From Onthophagus taurus (Eukaryota > Arthropoda > Insecta > Coleoptera > Scarabaeidae): a stretch of 64,000 nucleotides of DNA. The position numbers and the translations under genes were made by a program. Below, in pieces: positions 12,401 through 24,858 of this stretch (positions are counted from its first letter, which is position 1; each line of letters opens with the position of its first letter). The DNA is taken from NCBI RefSeq assembly GCF_036711975.1, contig NC_091973.1, positions 6,076,001-6,140,000 of the forward strand, read 5' to 3'. The notes under the pieces were generated by a model, which saw nothing but the letters and a program-made list of their open reading frames with translations, was not told the origin of the DNA and ran no database searches.

Positions 12401-15400
12401 TGGATTTAGCGATACTAAACGTTGTCTACCGCGGAGATTTCGCAAAGATGTTCGGAATGTGATCATTTCAACAGCTTGCGCATGAGCTTGTTTAGTGTAT
12501 TGATGCAAAAGACATAATGCTGTAGCCAAAAGAAGTGCAACGACGAGTAAGCCACATAAAATTTGTACAACTATTCCAACAGAACCGGAAACTGGTGCTG
12601 TAATAACATCAGGACCTGGATTTAATATCATTAAATAATTGCTATAAACCGCAGTTACTTCTTCAGTGCCTAAATGAGCGCCTCCAACTATAATCTCAAC
12701 AAAACCAGTGTAATTACTATTAATATCTAATAATCCATCGTGAGGCGGTAATGGCTGAGGTAAAGAATTAGTAAATCTTCGAGTTCTATTTACAGTCGTA
12801 TTATTTGAATAACTGTTTCGATCTTTTTTGCGTAGAGTATAAGGTCTAAGTCCTATGCATTTATCACATAAGGAGCTTGTAAAATTATAAACATCATCAT
12901 CGCCCAAAAAAACTTCCGGATGAAAATTCGAACTGGTAAACATCTCCGCAACATAAGCTCCCCCTTTCGGAGTCCGATGAGCTTCATTATACGACACGAT
13001 TTCCAGTTCATCGGGTGATGGTAATTCAGCTAATTTTTGATGCGCTTCCATTCGAACTAGATAAATTCGATAGCAACAAATTGGTCCGTTTCGTTCTGAT
13101 ATTCTCGGCATAAATAACTTAAAAACCCATCGACCTTGTTCCTCCATTTTTCTCCAATTAAACCTGGATAATCTCTGTTTATCGGGAATTGTAGGTGGCA
13201 TCGTACAAAATAATTCCACTTTATCTCCGGATTTCTTCGATTTGGTTACAGCCGAAACGGTTACGGTGTAATTAGTATTCGCGGAAACGTTATAAAAACG
13301 AGTATTAAGAGTATTCTCGTTGATGCTGCGTGCTTTTGGTCTCCAAGTTGTTAATTCTAATATTCCTCGATCGTTTATAAACGAAGCGTTGCCTTCTAAT
13401 GTTACATTGTATGTTACTACGGTTCCGTGACGTTTTAATGGCGGTTTCCAACTTACATACACAAAACTCATTTGGGTAACGTTTTCATATTTACACTCAA
13501 CGGAAGCGTTTGTGACTGGACCAGCCATACCATCCATGGTTGTCCCATTTACTTCTAACGACCATGGTCCGCATGTATTGCAATACTCGCAACATGCGCA
13601 AACTTGAAAATTATACGTGGTAGCCGGATCTAAATTATTGAACATGTAAAGATTTTTTGATGGAAGATGAGAGACAGCTTCAGAAATTGAGGTCATATTG
13701 TCAGGACGAGATTTTAACTTGAAAAATTGCACGTATTCGCCGAGATCGCGCGATGGGTCAGTCCATGATATAGTAATCGAACTCACAGTGACCCCAGTCA
13801 CTTTTACTTCCGGCGTAAAAACCGGGTCTTCCGTTAAAATACGAATCGGTTTGCTGTCTGAAAACGGGCTACTTCCTTCACTATTTATCGCTTCCATTCT
13901 TAATGTGTATGTGGCGTTCGGTTTTAAAGTAACATCTTCAAGAATATGCTCGCGGTATTCAGCTTTTATTTCTTGTTGATAATAAACCCAATTTTCATTG
14001 CCATCCTCTTTGTATCTTATGCTGTATCTGATACTATTCGGCTCGTTCCCGTCATCCATCGTCCAATTGATATAAATTTTTGATTTACCGATAGATTTAA
14101 CAAAATCCAACTTTAAAACGGGTTTGTCCAACACCAAAATTGCGGTTTCATTTTGTTTAGATGTAAATGGCGTTTGCGCCTTGCAAGTATACGTTCCGTT
14201 ATCTTTCTTAGTTACACTGCTCACCTCTAATAACGATTCCGCGTACGTCTCGTTCACAAATTTTATTTTATATGCCTCCGCTTCTAACGCCGATTTATCT
14301 TTGAACCAATTTATTCCCGTTATCGGATAACCCAGCACCAAACAATGTAGCTTCACGTTTACGTGTATTTTCGTTCTCACTATTTCCGACATTGAAATTT
14401 GCGGTGCTAAGGTTACGTTTAATACTATCTGATCAAAATCGATTTCCGTTTTATTCATAGCGTGACATTTGTAATTTCCAACGTGTTTTAAACTTACTCC
14501 TAAGATATGTAAGAAGGATACTTCTTGTTTTTGTGCTAATTCTTTGTTTATATTTTCACTTTCTCTATCGACTATGTACCTAAATATTTAAATTTATTAT
14601 TATTTTTTTTTGTTATATATTATGCCAAAAGTCAAAGCCCCTAAATATAATTATGGGAATCCCGTATGTCTAAATTGAGGGGTTTTGACTTTTCGCATGG
14701 ATTAATTTTCGTGTCCGATTAGTTTCGGCCTACAGAATTAACAATATTATTAATTTAATCGCTTGCGACCGAGGTTCAGTGATTAAAATTATATCTAACT
14801 GATGCAAGGTTCTCGTATTGTAATGCCTCAGAAGCGAGTGGCCTCAACTTTGTCTGATGATGTAAATCGTTTAATTAAGCCGAGGTCGCTTGCGGCCGAG
14901 GCTCAGTATAGGGTAGCATATTTTATTTTTTTACGCGTAAACTATTATCTTTAAGAAAAAAACTAAAGAGACAAAAAAGGACCACTAAAGAATAAGCATT
15001 ACAACCCATATTTTTTTATGTTAATATTCGAGGACAAAATTTTAAATTTTACAGTTTACTTATACCCGAAATAAAAGATAAAATGTCAATTTTTGACACA
15101 ACTTTGACGGGTCATAGCTCGAAAACAAAAGATTTGCGATGTTTATATAAAAAACTTGAGTTATTTTGATAAGTACTACGTCGTAATAAAGTTTCCCGAT
15201 TAATAACTGAACCACCCTGTATACAGGTGTCCCACGTAAGCGTCAAAGTCCATAAATGGCATTAAGAAGCAGAGATACACAGTTCTTTCTTAGATAAAAG
15301 TTGTAGGAAATTTACCATACTATAAACGGAAAATATTTTTATACATACAGGATGTTCCATAACGACCTACCGAAATAAACATATATTATTTTAAACGGAA

Positions 15401-18400
15401 TGATATAGTTTTTATTGCGTCTTCTGATTCTACAAGCCAAAATATGTTGACTTTGATAAGATATGTTGGTACTTCCCGTTTTTAGTTTTTGAGTTATTTT
15501 AATTAGAACCTTTTTTTTAACTCTGTGTTCTTTAAATATGAATTTCTTAGTGACTGAGTGAGCCAGAAAGTTAAAATTTGTGACAGTTGCTGCTTGGATA
15601 TCCTTAAATTGAGTGCCATTGGCTACATCTGTATATCTTATACAGGATGTTAAAAAATGTAACAACTTTTTTACCATATTCAAGCGCAAAAAAGTCGAAA
15701 ATTTTAAATAGAACACCCCATATTCGACATTCTTTTCAGATACAGAATTTAATTCTCTACAAATCTGCAATACATGTCCCTATACCTATCAGTTGGAGTT
15801 TTTGAGATATTGTGAAATTAATCAAAATCATGCAAAAAATAGCAGATCTTGTTCATTTTTTCATTACTATTTGGCGAAATAAGACTATCAAAATATATGA
15901 TTAAGCATTAATAATGATTTAAAAAAGACAATTATTTTAATTAGAACCTTTTTTTTAACACTGTGTTCTTTAAATATGAATTTCCTAGTAACTGAGTGAG
16001 CCAGAAAGTTAAAATTTGTGACAGTTGCTGCTTGGATATCCTTAAATTGAGTGCCATTGGCTACATCTGTATATCTTATACAGGATGTTCAAAAATGTTA
16101 CTACTTTTTTACCATATTCAAGCGCAAAAAAGTCGAAAATTTTAAATAGAACACCCCATATTCAACAAGCTTATCAGATAGAGAATTTAATTCTCTACAA
16201 ATCTTAAGTACATGTCCCTATACCTATCAGTTGGAGTTTTTGAGATATTGTGGAATTAATCAAAATCATGCAAAAAATGGCAGATCTTGTTCATTTTTTC
16301 ATTACTATTTGGCGAAATAAGACTATCAAAATTCGTGATTAAGCATTAATAATGATTTAAAAAAGAAAATGATAAATAATTCTCAACCAAACTTTATTCA
16401 TAAGTGTTCAAATATCTTCTCTATGTGTGGTAAATTTCAAACAATTTTTGTCTAAGGAAGATCCTTAATGCCATCATATTGTGTCAAGATAGCATATTTT
16501 ATTTTTTTACGCGTAAACTATCATTTTTAAGAAAAAAAAAAAAAGGTAGGGAAATTTAAGGTATGGTTGAAAATAACGTGTTAACCAGTAGTACATACAT
16601 ACAAAATTTCAAATTCTACGGTTTCCTTATACCCGAAATAAAAGATAAAATGTCAATTTTTGGCTCAACTTTGACAGCTCATAGTTCGAAAACAAAAGAT
16701 TTGCGATGTTTATATAAAAAACTTGTGTTGTTTTGATAAGTACTACGTCGTAGTAAAGTTTCCCGATTAAAAACTGAACCACCCTGTATACAGGATGTCC
16801 CACGTAAGCGTCAAAGTCCATAAATGGCATTAAGAAGCCGAGATACACAGTTCTTCCTTAGATAAAAGTTGTAGGAAATATACCATACTATAAATGGAAA
16901 ATATTTTTATACATACAGGGTGTTCCATAACGACCTACCGAAATAAACATATATTATTTTAAACGGAATGATATAGTTTTTATTGCGTCTTCTGATTCTA
17001 CAACCCAAAATATGTTGACTTTGATAAGATATGTTGGTACTTCCCGTTTTTAGTTTTTGAGTTATTTTAATTAGAACCTTTTTTTAACTCTGTGTTCTTT
17101 AAATATGAATTTCTTAGTGACTGAGTGAGCCAGAAAGTTAAAATTTGTGACAGTTGCTGCTTGGATATCCTTAAATAGAGTGCCATTGGCTATATCGGTT
17201 TATCTTATACAGGATGTTCGAAAATGTTACTACTTTTTTACCATATTCAAGTGCAAAAAAGTCGAAAATTTTAAATAGAACACCCCATATTCAACAAGCT
17301 CATCAGATAGAGAATTTAATTCTCTACAAATCTTCAGTACATGTCCCTATACCTATCAGTTGGAGTTTTTGAGATATTGTGGAATTAATCAAAATCATGC
17401 AAAAAATTGCAGATCTTGTTCATTTTTTCATTACTATTTGGCGAAATAAGACTATCAAAATATGTGATTAAGTATTAATAATGATTTAAAAAAGACAATT
17501 ATTTTAATTAGAACCTTTTTTTTAACACTGTGTTCTTTAAATATGAATTTCTTAGTGACTGAGTGAGCCAGAAAGTTAAAATTTGTGACAGTTGCTGCTT
17601 GGATATCCTTAAATAGAGTGCCATTGGCTACATCTGTATATCTTATACAGGATGTTCAAAAATGTAACAACTTTTTTACCATATTCAAGGGCAAAAAAGT
17701 CGAAAATTTTAAATAGAACACCCCATATTCGACTAGCTTATCAGATAGAGAATTTAATTCTCTACAAATCTTCAATACATGTCCCTATACCTATCAGTTA
17801 GAGTTTTTGAGATATTGTGGAATTAATCAAAATCATGCAAAAAATGGCAGATCTTGTTCATTTTTTCATTACTATTTGGCGAAATAAGACTATCAAAATA
17901 TATGATTAAGCATTAATAATGATTTAAAAAAGACAATTATTTTAATAAGAACCTTTTTTTTAACACTGTGTTCTTTAAATATGAATTTCCTAGTAACTGA
18001 GTGAGCCAGAAAGTTAAAATTTGTGACAGTTGCTGCTTGGATATCCTTAAATAGAGTGCCATTGGCTATATTAGTGTATCTTATACAGGGTGTTCACAAA
18101 TGTAATAACTTTTTTACCATATTCAAGCGCAAAAAAGTCGAAAATTTTAAATAGAACATCCCATATTCGACATTCTTATCAGATACAGAATTTAATTCTC
18201 TACAAATCTTCAATACATGTCCATATCTATACCTATCAGTTGGAGTTTTTGAGATATTGTGGAATTAATCAAAATCATGCAAAAAATGGCAGATCTTGTT
18301 CATTTTTTCATTACTATTTGGCGAAATAAGACTATCAAAATATGTGATTAAGCATTAATAATGATTTAAAAAAGACAATTATTTTAATTAGAACCTTTTT

Positions 18401-19731
18401 TTTAACACTGTTCTTTAAATATGAATTTCTTAGTGACTGAGTGAGCCAGAAAGTTAAAATTTGTGACAGTTGCTGCTTGGATATCCTTAAATAGAGTGCC
18501 ATTGGCTATATCAGTGTATCTTATACAGGATGTCCAAAAATGTAACTACTTTTTTACCATATTCAAGTGCACAAAAGTTGAAAATTTGAAATAGAAAACA
18601 GATAGAGAATTTAATTCTCTACAAATCTTCAGTACATGTCCCTATAGCTATCAGTTGGAGTTTTTGAGATATTGTGGAATTAATCAAAACCATTTAAAAA
18701 TAAAACCATCAAAATATGTGATTAAGCATTAATAAAAATAAATAATTCTCAACCAAACTTTATTTATAAGTGTTCAAATATCTTCTCTATGTGTAGTAAA
18801 TTTCCAACAACTTTTGTCTAAGGAAGAACCTTAATGCCATTTATATACTTTGCTGATTATGTGGGACACCTGTATAATAATATATTATTAATAAGATCTG
18901 TAAAAAAAATATTGTTAATTCTATAGATGTCTCTGAAGATGTCCTTTGACCGAAACTAGTCAGACGAAAAGTACAATAAAATGTTATTAATTAACATAAT
19001 TATAGGATTAAAACTTACCCATCATCTCTACTAACATTATTTTCATTAAAAGTCCACCACATAGAGCTAGATAATATCTTCGTTTTGCAAATAATTGTAA
19101 CGTTAGCGCCGTAATTTAAGGCGTTAGGATCGTCAACTTCTAATACTTCAATCGTTGTAATCAATTCATCGTTATCAGGCGGAAACTCTACAAATACAGG
19201 CAATGTAAAGAATGGAAATGAAGGTTTGGAGTTGAAACCGTGGTGAATTAGATTACCTATTGAAGTTCCGATAGTACAAACGGAAAGTTTGAGTAGAAAA
19301 GCAAATAAAAATACATTTAAATTAACAAACCCTTGGGCTTGGCACGCGAACATGGCGCCACACCGGACACTTTAACTACTTCGGACGATCGCAACAGCCA
19401 GCGTTAACGTCAACAAGCGTTTTTAACGATTAAATACGCATATTTTTACTATTTATTGTATGATATCATTTACACATTTTTGTCAAAACGCGTAGTTCTT
19501 TTATATTTCACTTACAAACATCGTACACTTTCGCATCGAGTCTACCGGCCATTTTAAACAAGAAGGATAGCACACAAACAACCTAGTAAATCTATTACCA
19601 ACCTTAAACTTTAATAATCAAAATTACTACATACTTATTTTTCTTTCCAATTCTTTAAACTTTTAAAATTACTTACCCCAACTTGCAACAATTAATGTTG
19701 TAAAAACGAAAAACTTATAAAAGTTTCCCAT
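9424..19731 (-). CDS. Ptp69D: Receptor-type tyrosine phosphatase Ptp69D
   Basis: Five coding exons: 19731-19677, 19187-19019, 14579-10952, 10893-10660 and 9492-9424 (1384 residues). The start exon encodes a signal peptide (MGNFYKFFVFTTLIVASW) and splices in phase to exon 2. Order: two Ig domains (about 20-225), three fibronectin III domains (about 226-535), a Ptp69D-specific extracellular region with SERNGPICCYR, one TM (about 740-765), then two phosphatase domains. D1 (about 825-1065) has the catalytic HCSAGVGRTG (Cys near 1027) and a WKD general-acid loop. D2 has HCNMGSDRS, probably inactive or weak. The last exon gives GQYEFLYRAILNYSEL and the stop. In flies this receptor guides motor and retinal axons. 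One 3.6 kb exon encodes about 87% of the protein. Not recognised as broken. Confidence 0.93.
9690..10530 (+). mobile_element. Decayed mariner transposase, resembling plant-type (Soymar-like) mariners
   Basis: Broken reading frames on the + strand recall the Tc1/mariner group best known from plants. The N-terminus reads LTYEQR... then KLTAN.KRGVIGQAARNF. Further on come TLIRSLSFF, the second catalytic-Asp box read as VQQDNAKSH, and a segment matching NSPDLNVLDL.FFN.I with NIAKN downstream. Stops and frameshifts are many, so it is long dead. It lies in the last Ptp69D intron (9493-10659), in antisense to that gene. Ends and target duplication were not located. Confidence 0.65.
14622..14698. repeat. 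Short hairpin repeat (77 bp) in Ptp69D intron 2
   Basis: The left arm ATGCCAAAAGTCAAAGCCCC pairs with the right arm, whose complement reads ATGCGAAAAGTCAAAACCCC. The loop is about 30 bases. It sits close to the splice acceptor of the large exon (14579), so the pre-mRNA could fold here. Too short to assign to a transposon family. Confidence 0.7.
14705..18985. repeat. Inverted-end element with internal tandem arrays, Ptp69D intron 2
   Basis: This fills most of the 4.4 kb intron. Two units recur. A unit of about 440 bp is seen with the marker GTGACAGTTGCTGCTTGG near 15580, 16018, 17147, 17587, 18026 and 18465. A second block of about 570 bp (near 14920-15480) recurs near 16490-17055. Each 440-bp unit carries a TATACAGG.TGTTC motif followed about 70 bases on by GAACACCCCATAT. 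The outer ends look inverted: GTTAATTCTRTAG with CCGAAACTA near 14725-14755 (minus) and 18910-18965 (plus). No protein is encoded; open frames within it are accidental. Confidence 0.75.
18929..18965 (+). ncRNA. Hammerhead-ribozyme-like core at the end of the intronic repeat element
   Basis: Read on the + strand: GTCT (stem I), CTGAAGA (fits CUGANGA), a short stem II (GUC/GAC), GAAA, then the self-complementary ACTAGT as a minimal stem III, C at the cut site, and AGAC closing stem I. The layout is that of minimal hammerheads with dimer-forming stem III reported from retroelements. Position 10.1-11.1 is a U-C mismatch rather than G-C, which weakens the case. No activity can be claimed. Confidence 0.35.
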
Positions 19732-21075
19732 TGAACCGTTTCCTTTCACTGCTAACGAACTAATAACTATCGATAATTTAGTTATGAGTCCAAACGATTA
19801 TTAATTTATTAATAAAATTTTTATTTCAGGAGTCACGATTAAATTTAAAATTAATTAATCACAAAAATTTCTTCTTGATAATTCTTAATCAAATTCTAAA
19901 ATAGTTGAACAAATCACGATTAAAATTTTAAATAAAACAAGTTATATTTATTACATTTAGCATTTCATTTATATTTAAATAAATAACAAGATGAATAAGT
20001 AAAAATAAAAAAAAATAAAATAAACTATCTATAGAACATACTCTTTTTAATGCAAAAAGGCGTTTTGAAAAATCACTTTTAGTTCTTGAGAAATAAATTT
20101 TTGAAATAACCGATAATTTTGTAATTTTCTCCGATTAAGTTTTAAAAATTCGTATAAAATCCATTTCTTGGAATATGAGTATGAAAATTTCCCAAAGTGT
20201 TAATAAAAGTGTCCTCTTTTCAATGAACCAACCCGTTTTGAGAAATAACTTTTAGTTTTTGAGAAAACAATATTTGAAGTTTTGATAATTTGCAATTTTC
20301 ATCGATAATTTTCAAAATTCGCTATAAAATTAATTTCTTGAAAGATCCTTGTGGAAATATCACCAATTATTAATTAAAGTATCCTCTTTTTAATGCAAAA
20401 AGCCGTTTTGAAAAATCACTATTAGTTCTTGAGAAATAAATTTTTGAAATAATCGACAATTTTTTCGAATTTTGAAATTTTCAAAAATCAAAGGGTTAAT
20501 AAAGGTGTCCTCTTTCCAATGAACCAACACGTTTTTAAAAATAACTTTTAGTTTTTGAGAAAACAATATTTGAAGTTTTGATAAAATTTTTATTTCGTCA
20601 CGATTAAATTTAAAATTAATTAATCACAAAAATTTCTTGATAATTCTTAATCAAATTCTAAAATAGTTGAACAAATCACGATTAAAATTTTAAATAAAAC
20701 AACATATATTTAAAGTATATGATTTATTCCGTAATCGGCGTTTCATTTATATTTAAATAAATAACAAAATGAATAAGTACAAAAAGTTGATACGGAAGAG
20801 AATCCAAAAAATAAAACAAACTATCTATAGAAAATACGTAAAAGTGTTCGGAATGTGAATTACATTTTAAATTTTGCAAAATAAAATTACCAAAATAACA
20901 GAAAAAGAATTGCTTAAATATTTAAAAAATAACTAAAAAGAAATTCTTATTAACACTAAAGATTAATAAATACCCATCTTCAACAGCCTTTGTTTACAAC
21001 ATAAAATGAAACACAAAACATTCAAGTGTGTTCCATCTTTTTTTATTTATTACTTATTTTGTATTTAAATTCAAT
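19732..21075. repeat. Intergenic region between Ptp69D 5' end and PPM1H 3' end, with repeats
   Basis: The first few hundred bases must hold the Ptp69D promoter. A segment of about 200 bases (near 19837-20030: TCACGATTAAATTTAAAATT onward through ATGAATAAGTA) recurs in the same orientation near 20597-20780. Between these copies lie two to three units of the 340-360 bp family (CCGTTTTGA.AAATAACTTTTAGTTTTTGAGAAA) also found at 23.4-23.95 kb and 62.3-64 kb. No gene was seen. Confidence 0.65.
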
Positions 21076-24000
21076 TTATTTTGAATCAGCTTCGCGTTTA
21101 GTTTTTAAGTTAATCATATAAACCATTTTATCTAATTCCTCAGTATTGCTAGGATTGATTTCGCTATTATGTTGAATATTAGTTAGATCGGAACTTGGAA
21201 ATGAGCGGGTGCGGATCCTTTTAACTTTTTTGACTTCCTCCTTTTGATTAGAAAATTGTACGTCGTCTATCGAGTTGATGTTAATCAATAAAAATTGTTC
21301 GTTATTTGAGGGAAGGTTTCCTGTGACATCGAAATTGAGCTGTTTATCATTCCAATCAACGTTTGCGGTAACAATACACATGTCGGATTCATTTTCTTGG
21401 TTATTATCATTATTCTGAGTTGATTTAATTTTTTTTACTATACTAGCTACGTAATCTTGTTTATTTATTATCTCAACCGGCGGGTTTTCTTGTTTTAAAA
21501 CCCCGTATTCCAACCTTAAAGCATCTAAATCTAACGAATCTTTCATTTTTACGTGATCCGTTGCTAACGAATACAATGGAATTACAAAAACCGAAATATC
21601 ATCAACTGACGCGCATTTCCCGCTTTTCATTAACCATTGATGTTCTTTAAGAGTACCACGTGCAGCGCCCACTAAACACGTTGCAGCGCTAACGTATAAT
21701 TCTCTACCATCGAAAATTTCCATTACGTCGGTTATAATTTTTGAAACACCATTACCATCGAGAACATCCCATAAACCATCCGTTCCCATTACTAAAACGT
21801 CTTGTGGTTTTGTTGTCGACAAATCGAGTACTTGAACTTCTGGATGACAACTTAAAAATGGTTTTATCGGGATGCGTTGATACACTGATACCAAATCATG
21901 ATCCCCAAAACCTCGTGTTACACCGATTGTTCCCATTACACGACTCTAAATTCGTTTATTTAAAAAAAATTATGTTTTTAATAAATTATTTATAACTAGG
22001 GCAACCAAAAATATGCAAACATATTTTTTTTTATACGTCTGAGAAAAGAATGGACAAAACAAAAATTAGTTTCAGATTAAACTATGAATTTTGAGCCGTA
22101 TTTGTTATTTTTGCTTAGTTTATCTATACCACATACATAATGCATATTTTCAATATTTTCCATGACAGGAAAATTATTAATTTAATTCCCTGAGTGTCAA
22201 AAACTGATTTAATGAAGCTTCTTGAAGTGTGGCGGCACGCCATTTTGTTGTAATAACTGCCGTTGGAACTGAGTTGGGTCAACATTATCGGGATGGAAGG
22301 AATGACATCGTTCCGAAAAAATTTAAACATCTCTTTCCAGTTAAGGTTTCTCCTAATTTTTTGCGGATATTTTCGTCATTGTTGCAAAAACTACGATTCA
22401 TTGTTCGTGAGGATAGAAATGATATTTTGCGGATTTTTCTTGCCCAACCAAAACCATGTTTTGTTAAACCTCTCCTGAAACATGTGCTAGGCCAGACTTC
22501 GAGAAATGCTTCAAGAGATGCTCATGTTTTTTAAATTAAGTCACAGGTAGACTCACTATACTTTGGCAAATGAGTTGGCGATCAGAATATGTTGTATTAA
22601 AGAGGTCAACTACTTGTTAAATCAGTTTATGACACTTAGAACGCTTCATGGCTACTGCTTTTTTTTATCACGTCAAAAAATTTGAAGTAGTAAAACTTAA
22701 AAGCAATTTTTCTCGAAAATTTTTTTATGTAACCAATATTGATATTGAGTGTACTAGATTCAGAAGAAAATCTAATAAAATAGGGGATTGCCATTTGAAA
22801 AAAATATCGATGACGTCATAACTCGTATAAAAAATTTTTAATCTTTAGATCCGTTTTAGGAACTTTTTCAAAAACCGTTTATAATGATTTTATCGCCTGT
22901 AATATAACTTCAATGCTAATAGAACAAACTTTTTGAATGTATAAGAATGTTTTACCAGCAAACGATTTTTTTAATTTTTATAGAACATTTTTAAGCGCTT
23001 AAACTACAATTCTTGGAGCATATTTTTGGTTGCCCTATTTATAACATACTCGTTTTCCTTGTCCGGTAATTAACGATGGTTTTAAATCTTCCTGAACAAT
23101 AGTTTTATAAGACCAACCTTTCATAAAAGCGTCTCTAAATAAAATACGCTTTCCAAGATCTTTCATTTTTGGTTGCCTTATATATTCAATAAACGTATAA
23201 TATTTGCCTATAAATTCAAATTAATTATTCATATAATATATACAGGATGTTTCACGTAAAACTCCCAGGCCAAGTATCTCTGGAATGGGTTCTTAAGTAT
23301 TGTTATTTGTCATTGTATAAAAATAAAGATGGCGCTTTGGCTTTGGCGGGATATTAAAAACCTATTACTTCATACTCTGTTGTTTGTTTTTTGAGAAAAA
23401 AACATTTGACAATTTTTTCGAATTTTGCAATTTTCACCGATTAAGTTTTAAAAATTCGTAAAAAATCCACTGTTGGAATATGAGTTTAAAAAATTCGCAA
23501 AGTGTTAATAAGAGTGTCCTCTTTCCAATGAACCAACCCGTTTTGAAAAATAACTTTTAGTTTTTGAGAAAACAATATTTGAAGTTTTGATAATTTGCAA
23601 ATTTCATCGATAATTTTCAAAATTCGCTATAAAATTAATTTCTTGAAGGATCCCTGTGCAAATATCACCAATTATTAATTAAAGTATCCCCTTTTTAATG
23701 CAAAAAGCCGTTTTGAAAAATCACTTTCAGTTCTTAAGAAATAAATTTTTGAAATGATCGACAATTTTTTCGAATTTTGCAATTTCCGCCGATTAAGTTT
23801 TAAAAATTCGTAAAAAATCCACTTCTTGGAATATGAGTATGAAAATTTCCCAAAGCGTTAATAAAAGTGTCCCCTTTCCAATGAACCAACCCGTTTTGAA
23901 AAATAACTTTTAGTTTTTGAGAAAACAATATTTGAAGTTTTGATAAAATTTTCGATATTCCTGAGATACTTGGCCTGATAGTTTTAAATGAAACACCTAT

Positions 24001-24858
24001 ATATATATAAATCATAATAAACCAACCTAATAAGTGGGGTTTCATTTGAGCTAATTGTTGAATACGTTCTTTTTCAGTTTCTGGAGTAAAATCATTAGAA
24101 AGTGGTTTATAATTATTTCCTGAGCAAATTATTGCTCGAGAATCACCAGCATTTGCTACATATACACTACCCAGTATGGATATTGCTACAATTGCTGTAC
24201 ACCCACCATTACTTTGTTTCCTAATCAGTTCATCTTTGATTATATCATCCTAAAATTTCATAATTTATTTAATTATTAAAATAAATATTTAATAACGTTT
24301 TTTACCATTGTAGAAAAAGCCATTTCTAAAGCTCCAATAACCAATTCGTGCCTACTATTACCTTTTTCATTTTCTAAAAATCGTATCCACAAATCATCTT
24401 GAGCATCAACTAATCTTTGCTGTTTATTAAAAAAAAAATTGGTTAGTAATATTGTAATAAATATCAAAATTACTCACATGTAAAACATGATGTAGTTGAT
24501 TAGCTGCACAAATAGCTGCTCCAACCCCAGCATGCCCATCAAATAAAGCAAAATAAGTATAGGGTATCTTAACATGTCCAGATGCTAAGACAGCTTGGTG
24601 TGTAACAGCTTGATCCTCATTATATTTGCTTTTACCCCCATTTATACATTCTGCATACCCAGAAAAGTTGGCTAATTTTCTGCTGGGGCTTATGATAGGT
24701 CTTAAGCGATGATCTATTGAAGCTTGTATTTCATCCTCATTTAATTGCAAGAAATGAGGTCTAGAATAAGGGTACTTAGCCGTTTCTTTAGTTGTTGGTT
24801 GTTTTGGAGGCTGTTCTGAATCGGGGCCCGACAGGACGTTTTTTAATTTTGTAAACAT
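21076..24858 (-). CDS. PP2C-type Ser/Thr phosphatase, PPM1H/J/M group
   Basis: Five exons on the minus strand: 24858-24478, 24419-24306, 24249-24027, 23207-23050 and 21945-21076, giving 581 residues. The ATG at 24858 opens MFTKLKNVLSG, like PPM1H. Metal-binding PP2C motifs are in place: NEDQA, FALFDGHAG, VANAGDSRAI, GVTRGFGDHDL, VMGTDGLWDVL and DDISVFVIPL. Family-specific stretches such as FTPETEKERIQQ, MKPHLLG and KGWSYKTI set it in the PPM1H/PPM1J/PPM1M subgroup. Vertebrate PPM1H dephosphorylates Rab GTPases phosphorylated by LRRK2; whether the insect protein does so is inference. A C-terminal extension of about 140 residues after the catalytic domain, rich in Asn and charged residues, is unlike the vertebrate proteins. 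The gene diverges from ALG10. Confidence 0.92.
21997..23037. mobile_element. Non-autonomous hAT element in a PPM1H-like intron
   Basis: Terminal inverted repeats TAGGGCAACCAAAAATATG (start) and its complement (end) bound 1041 bases. An exact 8-bp duplication TTTATAAC lies on both sides (21989-21996 and 23038-23045), the hAT signature. No transposase was recognised inside; a 101-codon open frame at 22229-22534 has no known motif. The right edge is 12 bases from the splice donor of the exon ending at 23050. Confidence 0.88.
23243..24003. mobile_element. Inverted-repeat element with internal ~350-bp tandem units in PPM1H intron
   Basis: The left end TATACAGGATGTTTCACG continues AAAACTCCCAGGCCAAGTAT; the right end is its imperfect inverse (GATACTTGGCCTGA to GAAACACCTATATA), giving arms of about 45 bases. 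Inside are about one and a half units of the repeat seen at 20.05-20.58 and 62.3-64 kb. No coding capacity. It lies between exons ending 24027 and starting 23207. Confidence 0.8.

Noticed and set aside
11155-13979. Several + strand open frames (11355-11564, 13698-13979, 14124-14330)
   Set aside because: All are shadows of the long Ptp69D exon on the minus strand.
15339-15770. 143-codon minus-strand frame in Ptp69D intron 2
   Set aside because: It is in the tandem-repeat element; sister units break the frame and no motif is recognised.
19015-19353. Alternative first exon of Ptp69D starting MFACQAQGFVNL
   Set aside because: The better model splices from a signal-peptide exon (19731-19677) to 19187 through a strong pyrimidine tract and AG. 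The longer open frame reads through that intron end.
22229-22534. 101-codon frame inside the hAT element
   Set aside because: No transposase, BED finger or other motif; a second frame overlaps it; likely chance.
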